Shown one piece after another: positions 1 to 8,828 of a DNA stretch of 64,000 nucleotides (positions within the stretch are counted from its first letter, which is position 1; every line of letters starts with the position of its first letter). Below the pieces are notes generated by a model. The model made no database searches. It saw only the letters and a program-made list of their open reading frames with translations, and was not told where the DNA came from. The translations under genes and the position numbers were made by a program. The DNA comes from Candidatus Defluviibacterium haderslevense. GTDB taxonomy: Bacteria > Bacteroidota > Bacteroidia > Chitinophagales > Saprospiraceae. Location: the NCBI GenBank assembly GCA_016712225.1, contig JADJRL010000003.1, forward strand, positions 4,415,501-4,479,500, in the 5' to 3' direction.

Positions 1-702
1 AATGATGAAAAAATAAAAGAGCAAAAAGATTATAGTAGAAAAATTGATTGTATATTAAACTATTGGAATGAATTAGGGATTCAAACTATTATTAATGGAA
101 ATGGATTTAAGCATTATGAAAACGAAATTGGATTCCGAAAGTGGAAATATGAATATTCATATACAAATTGTCGGATGAATGGAATACAAAAAACATATAT
201 TAATGGAATACTTGGCGATGAAAGTGAATATAAGGATGGCAGAATTAATGGAAGGTCTATAATTAGATATCCCAATGGAGAAATTCGAGCAGATATGTTA
301 TTTGATATGGATACATTAGTGTTTATTAAAAATTATACAATCTCAGATTCTGTTAAATGCATTGTTAAGTTTAAGTACTTTTATATTGATAAATTCATAT
401 ACAAAGATAGTTTACCTCAAAATCAAACCTATCCTATTTGTATTAATGAACTCGAATTATCCAGAAGTTATATTACTCCTAAATTCATAAAAGACAATCC
501 TAATTCTGACCGATTTGAGCAATTTCAATTGACTATATCAAAAAAAGGGAAGGTCAAAAAAATAACACCCAATGAAGGATTCATGACTATTGGATTGGAA
601 AGTACATCTTTAATTAAAAAAATGATTTTCAAGCCAGCAAGAGCAAAGGGAAAACCTGTAAAATCAAAAATAAGAATACTATTTGACGTTTCAATTATTT
701 AA
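1..702 (+). CDS. MORN-repeat-like protein with TonB C-terminal-like domain (5' partial)
   Basis: The reading frame is open from the first base, so the gene starts left of the window; the ATG at 175 is internal. The middle contains short repeats of the MORN/YwqK type (for example YINGILGDESEYKDGRINGR and YPNGEIRADM). The last 55 residues look like a TonB C-terminal domain: a GKVKKI strand, then the FKPARAKGKPVKSKI signature and a final beta strand. Bacteroidota have many envelope proteins pairing MORN-like repeats with a TonB-C fold, usually of unknown role. It ends about 100 bp before the convergent hydrolase gene. The domain calls are by eye; the function is unknown. Confidence 0.7.
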   Translation, partial: NDEKIKEQKDYSRKIDCILNYWNELGIQTIINGNGFKHYENEIGFRKWKYEYSYTNCRMNGIQKTYINGILGDESEYKDGRINGRSIIRYPNGEIRADMLFDMDTLVFIKNYTISDSVKCIVKFKYFYIDKFIYKDSLPQNQTYPICINELELSRSYITPKFIKDNPNSDRFEQFQLTISKKGKVKKITPNEGFMTIGLESTSLIKKMIFKPARAKGKPVKSKIRILFDVSII

Positions 703-808
703 TTAATTAATCGAGGTAGATAAGAATTTCATGATGACTGGAAATTAGAATTGTATTCTACTAAAAATAAATTAAAGCTTAACAAATTGATAAGTAAATT
801 ATAATAGC

Positions 809-1657
809 CTACCCTATCCCCACATAATCATCCAAAACGATCCTCTTAGATTCATTGACCTTCACTGTGCAAGCATCATGCAGAGGATCGTGCTCGAGAA
901 TTAAAATTCCATTTTTAGAAACCAGTTGATTAAGGACAAATTCTTTTTCTTTCAAGGTCAACAATGGTCTAACATCATAAGCCATTACAAATGGTAAAGA
1001 AATATGATAAGAAGATGGAATTAAATCCGCAGTATACCAATAGGTTTGGCCAACATATTCAAATTCAAGCCCCATCAATGCTTCTGTGTGTCCGTAAAAA
1101 AAATGGATTTTTATTCCTTCTATCCAGTCGATCACATCCTGACTAAAGTCGATATATTTTAATTTGTTGTGTTCTAACAGGGGAACAAAATTTTCTTTAA
1201 GAAAAGATGCTTTTTCCCGATCATTGGGTTGCATGGCCCAATTCCAATGTTTTTCATTGGTCCAATAAACTGCATTCGGAAAGGCTGGTTGCAATACACC
1301 ATCTATCGTTCGCTCCACTGCTCCTCCACAATGATCAAAATGCAAATGCGTTAAAAAGACATCCGTAATATCCGATACAGTAAGTCCTAAGTTAGTTAGT
1401 GACTTTTCTATGGATCCATCACCATGAGGTGAAAAATGGGATCTAAAACGCTCATCCTGTTTATTTCCCATTCCGGTGTCAACCAATATGTTCCTATCTT
1501 GGGTTCTGATCAACAAACAGCTCAAACCCCATGTACACATATTATTCTCATCCGGGGGATTCATCTTGCCCCACATGGATTTTGGTACGACACCAAACAT
1601 TGCACCACCGTCTAATTTAAATTTACCCGCATCAATTATATGTATCGATTGAATCAT
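809..1657 (-). CDS. Metallo-beta-lactamase-fold hydrolase
   Basis: This 282-residue protein carries the MBL-fold zinc motif HLHFDH at residues 104-109, an upstream LVDTGMG strand (59-65), and later conserved His and Asp residues in HFFYGHTEALMG and TADLIPSSYH. The length and layout fit the AHL-lactonase-like/AttM branch of the superfamily, which hydrolyses lactones or other esters, but the substrate cannot be told from sequence. There is no signal peptide, so it is probably cytoplasmic. It lies 59 bp downstream of ribH on the same strand and may be co-transcribed. The fold is certain; the specific activity is not. Confidence 0.85.
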   Translation of the reverse strand: MIQSIHIIDAGKFKLDGGAMFGVVPKSMWGKMNPPDENNMCTWGLSCLLIRTQDRNILVDTGMGNKQDERFRSHFSPHGDGSIEKSLTNLGLTVSDITDVFLTHLHFDHCGGAVERTIDGVLQPAFPNAVYWTNEKHWNWAMQPNDREKASFLKENFVPLLEHNKLKYIDFSQDVIDWIEGIKIHFFYGHTEALMGLEFEYVGQTYWYTADLIPSSYHISLPFVMAYDVRPLLTLKEKEFVLNQLVSKNGILILEHDPLHDACTVKVNESKRIVLDDYVGIG

Positions 1658-1716
1658 ATGGATATCATTAGAATAATCTGAAAGGTACTATACTATTATG
1701 CTACTATGAAAAAATA

Positions 1717-2232
1717 TTATGCTTTTTTGTTAGAAGGGGTTCCAATATTTTCATGCAATTGAAGCATCTTAATTAAAGCAAGAGCTGATTCTTCGCCCTT
1801 ATTACCTAATTTCCCACCCGAGCGTTCCTCTGCTTGTTTTCTATTTTTAGTTGTCAAAACCCCAAAAACAACCGGTTTGGAATAGCTTAAGGATAAATTC
1901 ATTATGCCACTGGCAATAGCATGGTTAATGTATTCATCGTGTTTGGTATCTCCCTTGATTACACAACCCAGACAAATTACCCCTTGGACATAGGATTGAT
2001 CCAACAACCATTTTGCAGCTAATGGCAATTCGTAAGCTCCTGGAACTTTATGTAGCTTAATATGCTTTTGCTGTATGCCTAAGTTGATTAATGTGGTCAT
2101 ACATGCATCTTGCAATGCATTGGTTATAGGGCTATTCCATTCAGAAACCACTATACCTATCTTGGTTTTTTCAAAATGTCCAGTCTGAATTACAGCCAGT
2201 TCTGAATTGGCAGAAGGAAGTATACCTGCCAT
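1717..2232 (-). CDS. ribH: 6,7-dimethyl-8-ribityllumazine synthase
   Basis: The enzyme condenses 3,4-dihydroxy-2-butanone 4-phosphate with 5-amino-6-ribitylaminouracil in the penultimate step of riboflavin synthesis. The sequence shows the family signatures KVPGAYELPLAAKWL (62-76), CVIKGDTKHDEYI with the catalytic His at 98, and FGVLTTKNRKQAEERSGGK near the end. At 171 residues it is a normal length with a slightly extended C-terminus. The start lies 8 bp after the stop of the upstream TPR gene, so the two are almost certainly one operon. Adjacency of a TPR membrane protein gene and ribH is, to my knowledge, common in Bacteroidota. Confidence 0.95.
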   Translation of the reverse strand: MAGILPSANSELAVIQTGHFEKTKIGIVVSEWNSPITNALQDACMTTLINLGIQQKHIKLHKVPGAYELPLAAKWLLDQSYVQGVICLGCVIKGDTKHDEYINHAIASGIMNLSLSYSKPVVFGVLTTKNRKQAEERSGGKLGNKGEESALALIKMLQLHENIGTPSNKKA

Positions 2233-2240
2233 CTTTGTCT

Positions 2241-2960
2241 CTATTTGACCCGTATAATAAACCGATCAATATTTGATCCGTCCGGAGAGTTAGGATAATT
2301 CTCTTTAATCTCAGTATAAGCCTTAAGTGCCCCAGCTTTATCACCTTGTTGTTCTTTTAGTACACCTATTTTCTTTAGATAAACCGGAGTCAAAAAATCA
2401 TTTTTACGCACGGAAATAGCCTTTTCATAATAAGAAATGGCGGCACCAAACTCTGCTAAATCTGCACTTATATCACCTAATGCACCATTCTTTAATATAG
2501 GCATTACTTCTCCGCTGGCTTTAAATTCTTCAAAATAAGCTTTTGCTTCAGGCATATTGCCCATGTTTAAATTACACATTCCTGCATAATATCGAGCTAA
2601 ATTTCCGGCAGGTGTTGCACCAAAATTCTCTACGATGTCCTTAAATCCGGAAAATCCTCCTCCCGGGTTATTAAGAGCCAATTCGAAAGAATCTTTTTCA
2701 AACATCATTTCTGCCTGATACATTTGCTCTAATGCTTCTTTTTGTTGAGGTTCAATATACAAATATTTATACGCGATATAACCACCTAAAACCAAAGCCA
2801 ATCCTCCTAAAACACCTAAAATAAGCATTTTGTGTTTATCATAATAATTCTCTGCTTGGTGCTTAACTTCCGCAATATCTATAATGGTATCATCTCCACC
2901 ACTTGTAGACGTATTAACAGATCCTTTCCTTTGAGTACTTTGTCTATATCCTTTTGCCAT
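2241..2960 (-). CDS. Single-pass membrane protein with TPR repeats
   Basis: The protein has 239 residues with a charged, Ser/Thr-rich cytoplasmic N-terminus, one hydrophobic helix at about 45-66 (MLILGVLGGLALVLGGYIAY) and a periplasmic region of TPR-like helices (ARYYAGMCNLNMGNMPEAKA and AGALKAYTEIKENYPNSPDG). The architecture resembles YfgM-like envelope TPR proteins, but the exact role in Bacteroidota is not established. It sits 8 bp upstream of ribH. A TAnnTTTG-like element on the minus strand (2986-2993) may be its promoter, although no clear -33 partner is visible. Confidence 0.8.
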   Translation of the reverse strand: MAKGYRQSTQRKGSVNTSTSGGDDTIIDIAEVKHQAENYYDKHKMLILGVLGGLALVLGGYIAYKYLYIEPQQKEALEQMYQAEMMFEKDSFELALNNPGGGFSGFKDIVENFGATPAGNLARYYAGMCNLNMGNMPEAKAYFEEFKASGEVMPILKNGALGDISADLAEFGAAISYYEKAISVRKNDFLTPVYLKKIGVLKEQQGDKAGALKAYTEIKENYPNSPDGSNIDRFIIRVK

Positions 2961-3069
2961 TTGATGCTTTTTTTAAAAAACCGTGCAAAAATAATATGAA
3001 AACATCAATAATATACTAGTTTTCATCATATATTAATAAAATAAGCCTTTAATTTGGTACTTAGTCTTA

Positions 3070-4107
3070 TTAATCCTTGATATACGGGTAGTCCTTCTGC
3101 ACATAATTATCATCATATAATGATTCAGGTGCCGGAAATGCCGATTCTTCAGCAAACTTAACAGCATCATCTATTTCATGCTGAATAGCCTCTTGAATAG
3201 CTACTATTTCATCCTGAGTTGCGATTTTATGTGCCAAAATACGTGATTCCGTTACCAATACAGGATCCAGCGTTTTGTAATGCTCCACCTCTTCTTTAGA
3301 TCTATAATTGCCTGGATCTGATACTGAGTGCCCACGATACCTGTAGGTCTTAATTTCTAAGAAATAGGGTCCAGATCCAGACCTGCAATGAGAAGCTGCC
3401 TTTGAAACAGCTTCATGAACCGCAACCGGATCCATTCCATCTACCGATTCTGAAGGCATGTCGAAAGCCAATCCAATCTTATATAACTCGTGTACATTAC
3501 TGGTGCGATCCACACTAGTCCCCATGGCATATCCATTATTTTCAACGATATAAATCACCGGTAGTTTCCATAGCATAGCCATGTTAAATGATTCATAAAG
3601 AGCGCCTTGTCGTGCTGCACCATCACCAAACATGGTAACGCATAAAAGTCCGGTTTCCCTATATTTTTCCGCAAAAGCAATACCGGTTCCAATAGGTATC
3701 TGAGCTCCAACTATTCCATTTCCACCAAAAAAACGGTGTTCCTTTGAAAAGAAATGCATTGATCCGCCTTTTCCTTTAACACATCCGGTTTCTTTACCGA
3801 ATAATTCAGCCATACAAGATGCAGCTGAAAGCCCTCTGGATAAAGCTATTCCATGTTGTCTATACGCTGTTACCAAGGCATCTTCTGTTTTAATCCCAGT
3901 GACCAATCCTGCAGCAATAGCTTCCTGACCTATGTAAACATGACAAAAACCTCTTATTTTTTGCAATGAATACATCATTAAGGTTTTTTCTTCGAATTTT
4001 CTGATTCTCAGCATGGTCTCATACCATTTCAACCAGGTTTCTTTACTGTATTGAGATTCAATAGATGCCTTAATTTTTGGAGACTTAGCCGTTACTGTTG
4101 ATGCCAT
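3070..4107 (-). CDS. pdhA: Pyruvate dehydrogenase E1 component, alpha subunit
   Basis: This is the thiamine-diphosphate-dependent E1 alpha subunit of the pyruvate dehydrogenase complex, which decarboxylates pyruvate. The 345 residues include the TPP motif from GDG (161-163) to ENN (189-191), the CHVYIGQEAIAAGL substrate-side segment (55-68), and the phosphorylation-loop-like YRYRGHSVSDPGNYR. The length is normal for the E1 alpha of alpha2-beta2 enzymes. No E1 beta or E2 gene is adjacent. A close match to the Bacteroidota promoter lies directly upstream on the minus strand (4123-4154), giving a leader of only about ten bases. A branched-chain 2-oxoacid dehydrogenase is the main alternative, but the sequence reads as PdhA. 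Confidence 0.92.
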   Translation of the reverse strand: MASTVTAKSPKIKASIESQYSKETWLKWYETMLRIRKFEEKTLMMYSLQKIRGFCHVYIGQEAIAAGLVTGIKTEDALVTAYRQHGIALSRGLSAASCMAELFGKETGCVKGKGGSMHFFSKEHRFFGGNGIVGAQIPIGTGIAFAEKYRETGLLCVTMFGDGAARQGALYESFNMAMLWKLPVIYIVENNGYAMGTSVDRTSNVHELYKIGLAFDMPSESVDGMDPVAVHEAVSKAASHCRSGSGPYFLEIKTYRYRGHSVSDPGNYRSKEEVEHYKTLDPVLVTESRILAHKIATQDEIVAIQEAIQHEIDDAVKFAEESAFPAPESLYDDNYVQKDYPYIKD

Positions 4108-4122
4108 AACTCAATTTTAGCC

Positions 4123-4154
4123 CAAAAATACATCATGTTATGACTGAAATCAAA
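4123..4154 (-). promoter_or_regulatory. Bacteroidota-type promoter of pdhA
   Basis: Read on the minus strand, TTTG (4151-4154) is followed after 20 bases by TATTTTTG (4123-4130). This matches the known Bacteroidota sigma consensus TTTG-N19-21-TAnnTTTG. The predicted start of transcription is about ten bases before the pdhA ATG. Confidence 0.6.
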
Positions 4155-4198
4155 TAAATATTTCTAAGTATTGATTCTGAATTAGAAACGCGCATTTC

Positions 4199-4232
4199 TT
4201 TGAACTATTAAAGCTCAATTCTTGTACATTTG
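4199..4232 (+). promoter_or_regulatory. Bacteroidota-type promoter of recF
   Basis: TTTG (4199-4202) and TACATTTG (4225-4232) match the -33 and -7 elements with a 22-base spacer. The -7 element covers the TTG at 4230 that would otherwise extend recF upstream. Transcription should therefore begin after that codon, which supports the ATG at 4251 as the true start. Confidence 0.5.
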
Positions 4233-4250
4233 AGCTTCTCTAAAATCATC

Positions 4251-5360
4251 ATGTACTTAAGTCGACTAAAACTTTTACAATTCAAGAATATCTCTGATCT
4301 TTCCTTGACCATTGGGCCAGGATTCAACTTTATTATTGGAAATAATGGTGTTGGCAAAACAAATATTATGGACGCCATCTATTATGCCTGTCTGAGCAAA
4401 AGTTTTTTTCAGGCATCAGATAAATTAGTAGTTCAGCACAATACTGATTTTTTTAGATTGGAAGCCGATTTCATAAACCAAGATAAAACGCATCAACTTA
4501 TTATTAAATACAAACCTCAATCCATAAAAGAACTGAGTTGGGATGATAAAATTTATACCAAGGCATCTGAACATATTGGTAAAATTCCAGTAGTAATGAT
4601 AGTGCCGGATGATGTTTTTACATTTATCCATCATTCCGATGATCGAAGAAAATTTATGGATCAAACATTGGTCCAAATTGATTCAGAATATCTTCAACAT
4701 TTAAACACTTATAATAGAATTTTAAAGCAAAGAAATGCTGCTTTGAAATTGATGAAACAATCCAACCGCCGAGATGATCAATTATTAGAAATTTATGAAC
4801 AAGGTCTGTTGATTGCAGCACAATACATTTACAACAAACGAAAACAATTTATTGAAGACATTGGCCCAATGCTTGCTTCCTATTCTAACAAAATCAGTCA
4901 AAACAAACAAGGTTCAACTATAACATTTGAATCTGACGCCAGCCAGGATCTTGGTATCTTATGGGCCACACAAAGGGACAAAGACTTTTATACCCAACGA
5001 ACTAATGCTGGGATCCATAAAGATCAATTAGAACCCTTTTTCAATGAAAAGCCATTAAGACAATTTGGTTCACAAGGCCAAATTAAAACGTTTTTGCTTG
5101 CTTTAAGATTAGCTCAATATAAATTTCTGTTCCAATTCTCCGGAAAGAAACCCATATTAATATTAGATGATTTATTTTCAAAAATGGATAGCGCTAGAGT
5201 TCAACAATTACTATTTTTGCTTGAAGCAGAACATACAGGACAATGTTTTATCACAGACACCCATTTAGATCGAGCCCAACAATTGATCAAAAAAATATCT
5301 GTAGAAAGTCAAATTTTTCAAATCAATGATGGTAATTTAGCTTTACATGAAACGAAATAA
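4251..5360 (+). CDS. recF: DNA replication and repair protein RecF
   Basis: RecF is an SMC-like ATPase that helps load RecA at single-strand gaps. From the ATG at 4251 it has 369 residues. Visible are the N-terminal MYLSRLKLLQFKN strand, Walker A GNNGVGKT (30-37), the ABC-signature-like FGSQGQIKTFLL and Walker B KPILILDDLFSKMD near the C-terminus. An in-frame TTG 21 bases upstream is rejected because it falls inside the -7 promoter element and the RecF family begins at MYL. The 3' end overlaps the DUF721 gene by 14 bases, implying translational coupling. Confidence 0.95.
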   Translation: MYLSRLKLLQFKNISDLSLTIGPGFNFIIGNNGVGKTNIMDAIYYACLSKSFFQASDKLVVQHNTDFFRLEADFINQDKTHQLIIKYKPQSIKELSWDDKIYTKASEHIGKIPVVMIVPDDVFTFIHHSDDRRKFMDQTLVQIDSEYLQHLNTYNRILKQRNAALKLMKQSNRRDDQLLEIYEQGLLIAAQYIYNKRKQFIEDIGPMLASYSNKISQNKQGSTITFESDASQDLGILWATQRDKDFYTQRTNAGIHKDQLEPFFNEKPLRQFGSQGQIKTFLLALRLAQYKFLFQFSGKKPILILDDLFSKMDSARVQQLLFLLEAEHTGQCFITDTHLDRAQQLIKKISVESQIFQINDGNLALHETK

Positions 5361-5637
5361 CGATCAACCCATTTCAGAGGTGCTCAAGGCATTTTCAGAA
5401 CAAACTGCCTTTAAAGATAAATTGGCCATGAAGAAAATTGAAACCGTTTGGCTTCAACTTTACAGCTCATTGGTCAAAGATCACACCACTAAAATTTATG
5501 TAAAACAAAATAAAGTAAGTATCTACATAAACTCATCCGTATTAAAAAAAGAGCTACTCTTAAATAAAAATAAAATCCTTGATCAAATGAATGCCAACCT
5601 GAAAGAATTCGTCATTGAAGAATTAGAATTTAGATAG
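5347..5637 (+). CDS. DUF721 (DciA-like) protein
   Basis: This 96-residue protein belongs to the DUF721 family. It shows the KKIETVWLQLYSSLVKDHT helix and the VKQNKVSIYINSSVLKKEL strand pair typical of the fold. DUF721 includes DciA, the ancestral loader of the replicative helicase DnaB, and in Bacteroidota a short version commonly follows recF. The 14-base overlap with recF points to a shared transcript and a role in replication or repair. DciA activity itself is inferred from family and context. Confidence 0.85.
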   Translation: MKRNNDQPISEVLKAFSEQTAFKDKLAMKKIETVWLQLYSSLVKDHTTKIYVKQNKVSIYINSSVLKKELLLNKNKILDQMNANLKEFVIEELEFR

Positions 5638-5682
5638 TAAAATAAATTAATTAAGGATTAACTGATTACTATTTATTTGAGA

Positions 5683-6447
5683 TTATCTAATCAACATAAT
5701 CCTTTGTGACAATTTTAAATCTCCATCTTGCCACATTAATAAATATACTCCATTTGGCAATGCATGATTAAATTCTAATCCACCATTGATTTGATGTTCT
5801 AGCTGAACTAATTGTCCCTGACTATTAATTAATTTTACCTGTTCCACACGATTAGATGGATTGAATAAAAATCCTTCACATGGATTTGGATACCAAGCAT
5901 TATTCTTTAAGTATATATCTTTTGAAGCTACACTACAGGACTCATCTAATAAAGTCAAGATATATTCGCCGGGAAACTGTGCACCTGGATAACTGATATC
6001 AATTGGACCAAAGGAGGTGCCCATGGTAAGCATAATGATGGGCTTATAATCCTTGGGCGTATTGGCACTGGTTGGCGTCCCTTTTAATATAATACATCCT
6101 TGGGTTTTTTTAAGAAATTTACAATCAGGGGGGTTGCATTCATAACTAATACCTACTGGCAAATTACTAATAGCACCAGTTGGATTGATTTTAGCATATT
6201 CCAGATTGATTAGAAAAGGAATACCAGGTATAGTTAAAGTATCTGGAATAATTACGGTCATAGTAAAATCATAAGGTTTGTTTATACATGCCTTTTTTGA
6301 AATTCCACCGTTTGGTCTGTCTGCTGTAATTGGCTTTGGATAGACACCAGCGGAAGAATCCCTGTATATAGAATCAGGCACGCAAACTTGGCTATAACTT
6401 AAATTAAAACTGATACAAAGTATTAAAAAGCAGTATAATTGTCGCAT
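5683..6447 (-). CDS. Secreted protein with T9SS type A sorting domain
   Basis: The 254 residues begin with a signal peptide (RQLYCFLILCISFNLSYSQ). A cysteine-containing middle region follows, and a C-terminal domain of about 75 residues has the T9SS type A pattern: YPNPCEGF at its start, a KLINSQGQLVQLE strand, LPNGVYLLMW, and a basic end (QRIMLIR). The protein should cross the outer membrane through the type IX system and be anchored or released. I recognise no catalytic domain in the middle. It is divergent from the TonB receptor gene with about 60 bp between them. Confidence 0.8.
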   Translation of the reverse strand: MRQLYCFLILCISFNLSYSQVCVPDSIYRDSSAGVYPKPITADRPNGGISKKACINKPYDFTMTVIIPDTLTIPGIPFLINLEYAKINPTGAISNLPVGISYECNPPDCKFLKKTQGCIILKGTPTSANTPKDYKPIIMLTMGTSFGPIDISYPGAQFPGEYILTLLDESCSVASKDIYLKNNAWYPNPCEGFLFNPSNRVEQVKLINSQGQLVQLEHQINGGLEFNHALPNGVYLLMWQDGDLKLSQRIMLIR

Positions 6448-6506
6448 AAATCATTTATTTTGTACCGCAAGTTACTGCTTATTGAGAATTCAATCGAAGT
6501 ATTCAT

Positions 6507-8828
6507 ATGAAAACTACAAAAATATTTATTTGCATCATTATTATTTGCTCTTTTTTGATACAACTACAAGGACAAGCAACAATTCAAGGAATGATCAACG
6601 ATGCAGCTAATGGTATGCCTCTGAGTGGTGTGATCATACAAATCAATAGTCAAGGAACTTCATCTTTACCAGATGGCTCTTATCTGCTTGAAATTTCCTC
6701 AGGGTCACATGAAATCTTATTTACTTATCCCGGCTATGAAATCGTAAGAAAAAAAATTGCTGTATTAGACTCTGACAAAATCATACTCAATATTTCTCTA
6801 AAAGAAACCAATATTATATTACAAACGGCTGTCATCAGTACTTCCAAATATGAAGTACCCATAAGCGAATCAACCATATCGATTGATGTACTTAAACCTA
6901 ATACGCCGGAAAAACTAAATAGCACTTCAATACAACAAGTCTTAGATCGTGTTCCAGGGGTTCAAATCATCGATGGTCAGGCTAACATAAGAGGTGGTTC
7001 TGGATTTAGTTATGGGGCAGGAAGTCGGGTGATGCTCATTATGGATGATTTGCCTTATTTACAACCTGACGCAGGCTTTCCAAATTGGGATGACATTCCA
7101 TTGGAACAAGTTGGCCAAATAGAAATCTTGAAGGGAGCAGCATCTTCATTATATGGATCTGCAGCCATGAATGGTGTCATCCATTTTCGCACAATAAACC
7201 CATCCATTGAACCCTATACCGCTATCAGTTTAATGCCAAAAATTTATTTCAAACCTAAGTCAAATAACGAATGGTGGGGAAAAGAAGGATCAGAACACAC
7301 CACTCCGGGTGAATTGGCCATCTCCTTCATTCGACGACAAAAAATTGGAAATTGGGATTATAATTTGGGTGGATATTACATCAATAAAACGGGATACAAC
7401 AAAGGTCACAATAATGAATTCGGTAGATTCAATGCATTGGTGCGCAGAAGGATAAACGACCGCTTTTTAGTCTCATTAGGACTTAATTTAAATCAAGGAA
7501 TGAGTTCCAGTTATTTTTACTGGAAAGACAAAGGTTTATTTGAAGGAGATACCACATCTTTTAGCCATTCTAAAAAACTTAGATTTACTGTTGATCCAAG
7601 TTTACAATATTTTACTTCAAAACATTACAAACACAAATTATTAAGCCGTTGGATGCATATCGAAAATGGTTCTGACAACAATCAATCCAATAAGAGTGAA
7701 AACTTGTTTCTAGATTATCAAATTCATAAACTATTTGAACATAGTCAATTCAATTTTTCTGCAGGGATGGTTTGCAATTATTCCTACACCAATTCAAAAC
7801 TATTTAGTGATACCATAATCAGAAGTTTGAATTTAGCACCATATATGCAAGTTGAAAAAAAATTATTTAATAGATTGACCATTAGCGGTGGTATTCGATT
7901 CGAATATTATCGTTTAAATGGGCCACAACTCGTCGGCAATAAACTTATAGAAAATCCAAGTATTGATTATCGTCCAGTGTATCGGTTAGGAGCGAATTTA
8001 AAATTAGCACAAAGTACCTTTTTACGTTGTTCTTGGGGCCAAGGATTTAGATTCCCAACGCTGGCAGAAAAATATATTGAAACCAATGCTGGTGTTATAA
8101 AAATCACTCCAAATCCTGATCTCAAATCTGAATTTGGAGAGTCGTACGAATTAGGCATAAAGCAAGGATTTAAATTAGGCTTTTACAAGGGCATATTAGA
8201 CCTATCCGTGTTTGCTTCAAAATATCAAGACATGATGGAATTTTCACTCATATTTGTCAACTTCGCTCCTAAATTTCAATCTCAAAATGTTGGTGATACT
8301 TATATCAGAGGCCTTGAATTAAGTTTACAAGGAGTTGTAGAAGTTAATCATCATAAATTTTTGGTAAATGGTGGATATACCTATTTGATTCCCCTTTTTC
8401 AAGAATGGGATTTAACTGGAAAAGAATTATCCATCAATGCAACTTCTGGTGCAACAAGGGCTCAGCTGAATGCATTTGCATCTTCATCAAATATTAATAT
8501 TTTGAAATATAGAAATAAGCACCTATTCCGCATGGATATAGAATACAATTACCATTCCTTTTTTGTAGGGGTGAATTTCAATTATGCAAGCCATACAATA
8601 GCTGTAGATCAACTTTTTGAACGCGAAGCTTTCTTTAAAGGCATCAAATCATATCGCGATGAACACAACACTGGATACAGAATATATGATACTAGAATTG
8701 GATATCAATTCAGCAAAATAACCGCCCAAATAAACATCAATAATCTGACGAATGAAGATTACTCTATCAGACCAGGATTAATGGAAGGACCAAGAAATAT
8801 AAGCGCCAGATTGACTTGGAAGATGTAA
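6507..8828 (+). CDS. TonB-dependent outer-membrane receptor
   Basis: The 773 residues contain a signal peptide (about 1-22) and a carboxypeptidase-regulatory-like domain (about 25-105, starting TIQGMINDAANGMPLSGV). A plug domain (about 125-230) holds VPGVQIIDGQANIRGGSGFS and EQVGQIEILKGAASSLYGS. A 22-stranded-barrel-like region ends in an aromatic-rich strand (NISARLTWKM). The receptor imports a substrate too large for porins, powered by TonB-ExbBD. Overall it resembles the siderophore/cobalamin type rather than SusC, and no SusD partner is adjacent. The substrate cannot be assigned. Confidence 0.9.
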   Translation: MKTTKIFICIIIICSFLIQLQGQATIQGMINDAANGMPLSGVIIQINSQGTSSLPDGSYLLEISSGSHEILFTYPGYEIVRKKIAVLDSDKIILNISLKETNIILQTAVISTSKYEVPISESTISIDVLKPNTPEKLNSTSIQQVLDRVPGVQIIDGQANIRGGSGFSYGAGSRVMLIMDDLPYLQPDAGFPNWDDIPLEQVGQIEILKGAASSLYGSAAMNGVIHFRTINPSIEPYTAISLMPKIYFKPKSNNEWWGKEGSEHTTPGELAISFIRRQKIGNWDYNLGGYYINKTGYNKGHNNEFGRFNALVRRRINDRFLVSLGLNLNQGMSSSYFYWKDKGLFEGDTTSFSHSKKLRFTVDPSLQYFTSKHYKHKLLSRWMHIENGSDNNQSNKSENLFLDYQIHKLFEHSQFNFSAGMVCNYSYTNSKLFSDTIIRSLNLAPYMQVEKKLFNRLTISGGIRFEYYRLNGPQLVGNKLIENPSIDYRPVYRLGANLKLAQSTFLRCSWGQGFRFPTLAEKYIETNAGVIKITPNPDLKSEFGESYELGIKQGFKLGFYKGILDLSVFASKYQDMMEFSLIFVNFAPKFQSQNVGDTYIRGLELSLQGVVEVNHHKFLVNGGYTYLIPLFQEWDLTGKELSINATSGATRAQLNAFASSSNINILKYRNKHLFRMDIEYNYHSFFVGVNFNYASHTIAVDQLFEREAFFKGIKSYRDEHNTGYRIYDTRIGYQFSKITAQININNLTNEDYSIRPGLMEGPRNISARLTWKM

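Noticed and set aside
4230..4250. Upstream TTG start for recF
   Set aside because: It lies inside the apparent -7 promoter element, and the RecF family begins at the ATG at 4251.
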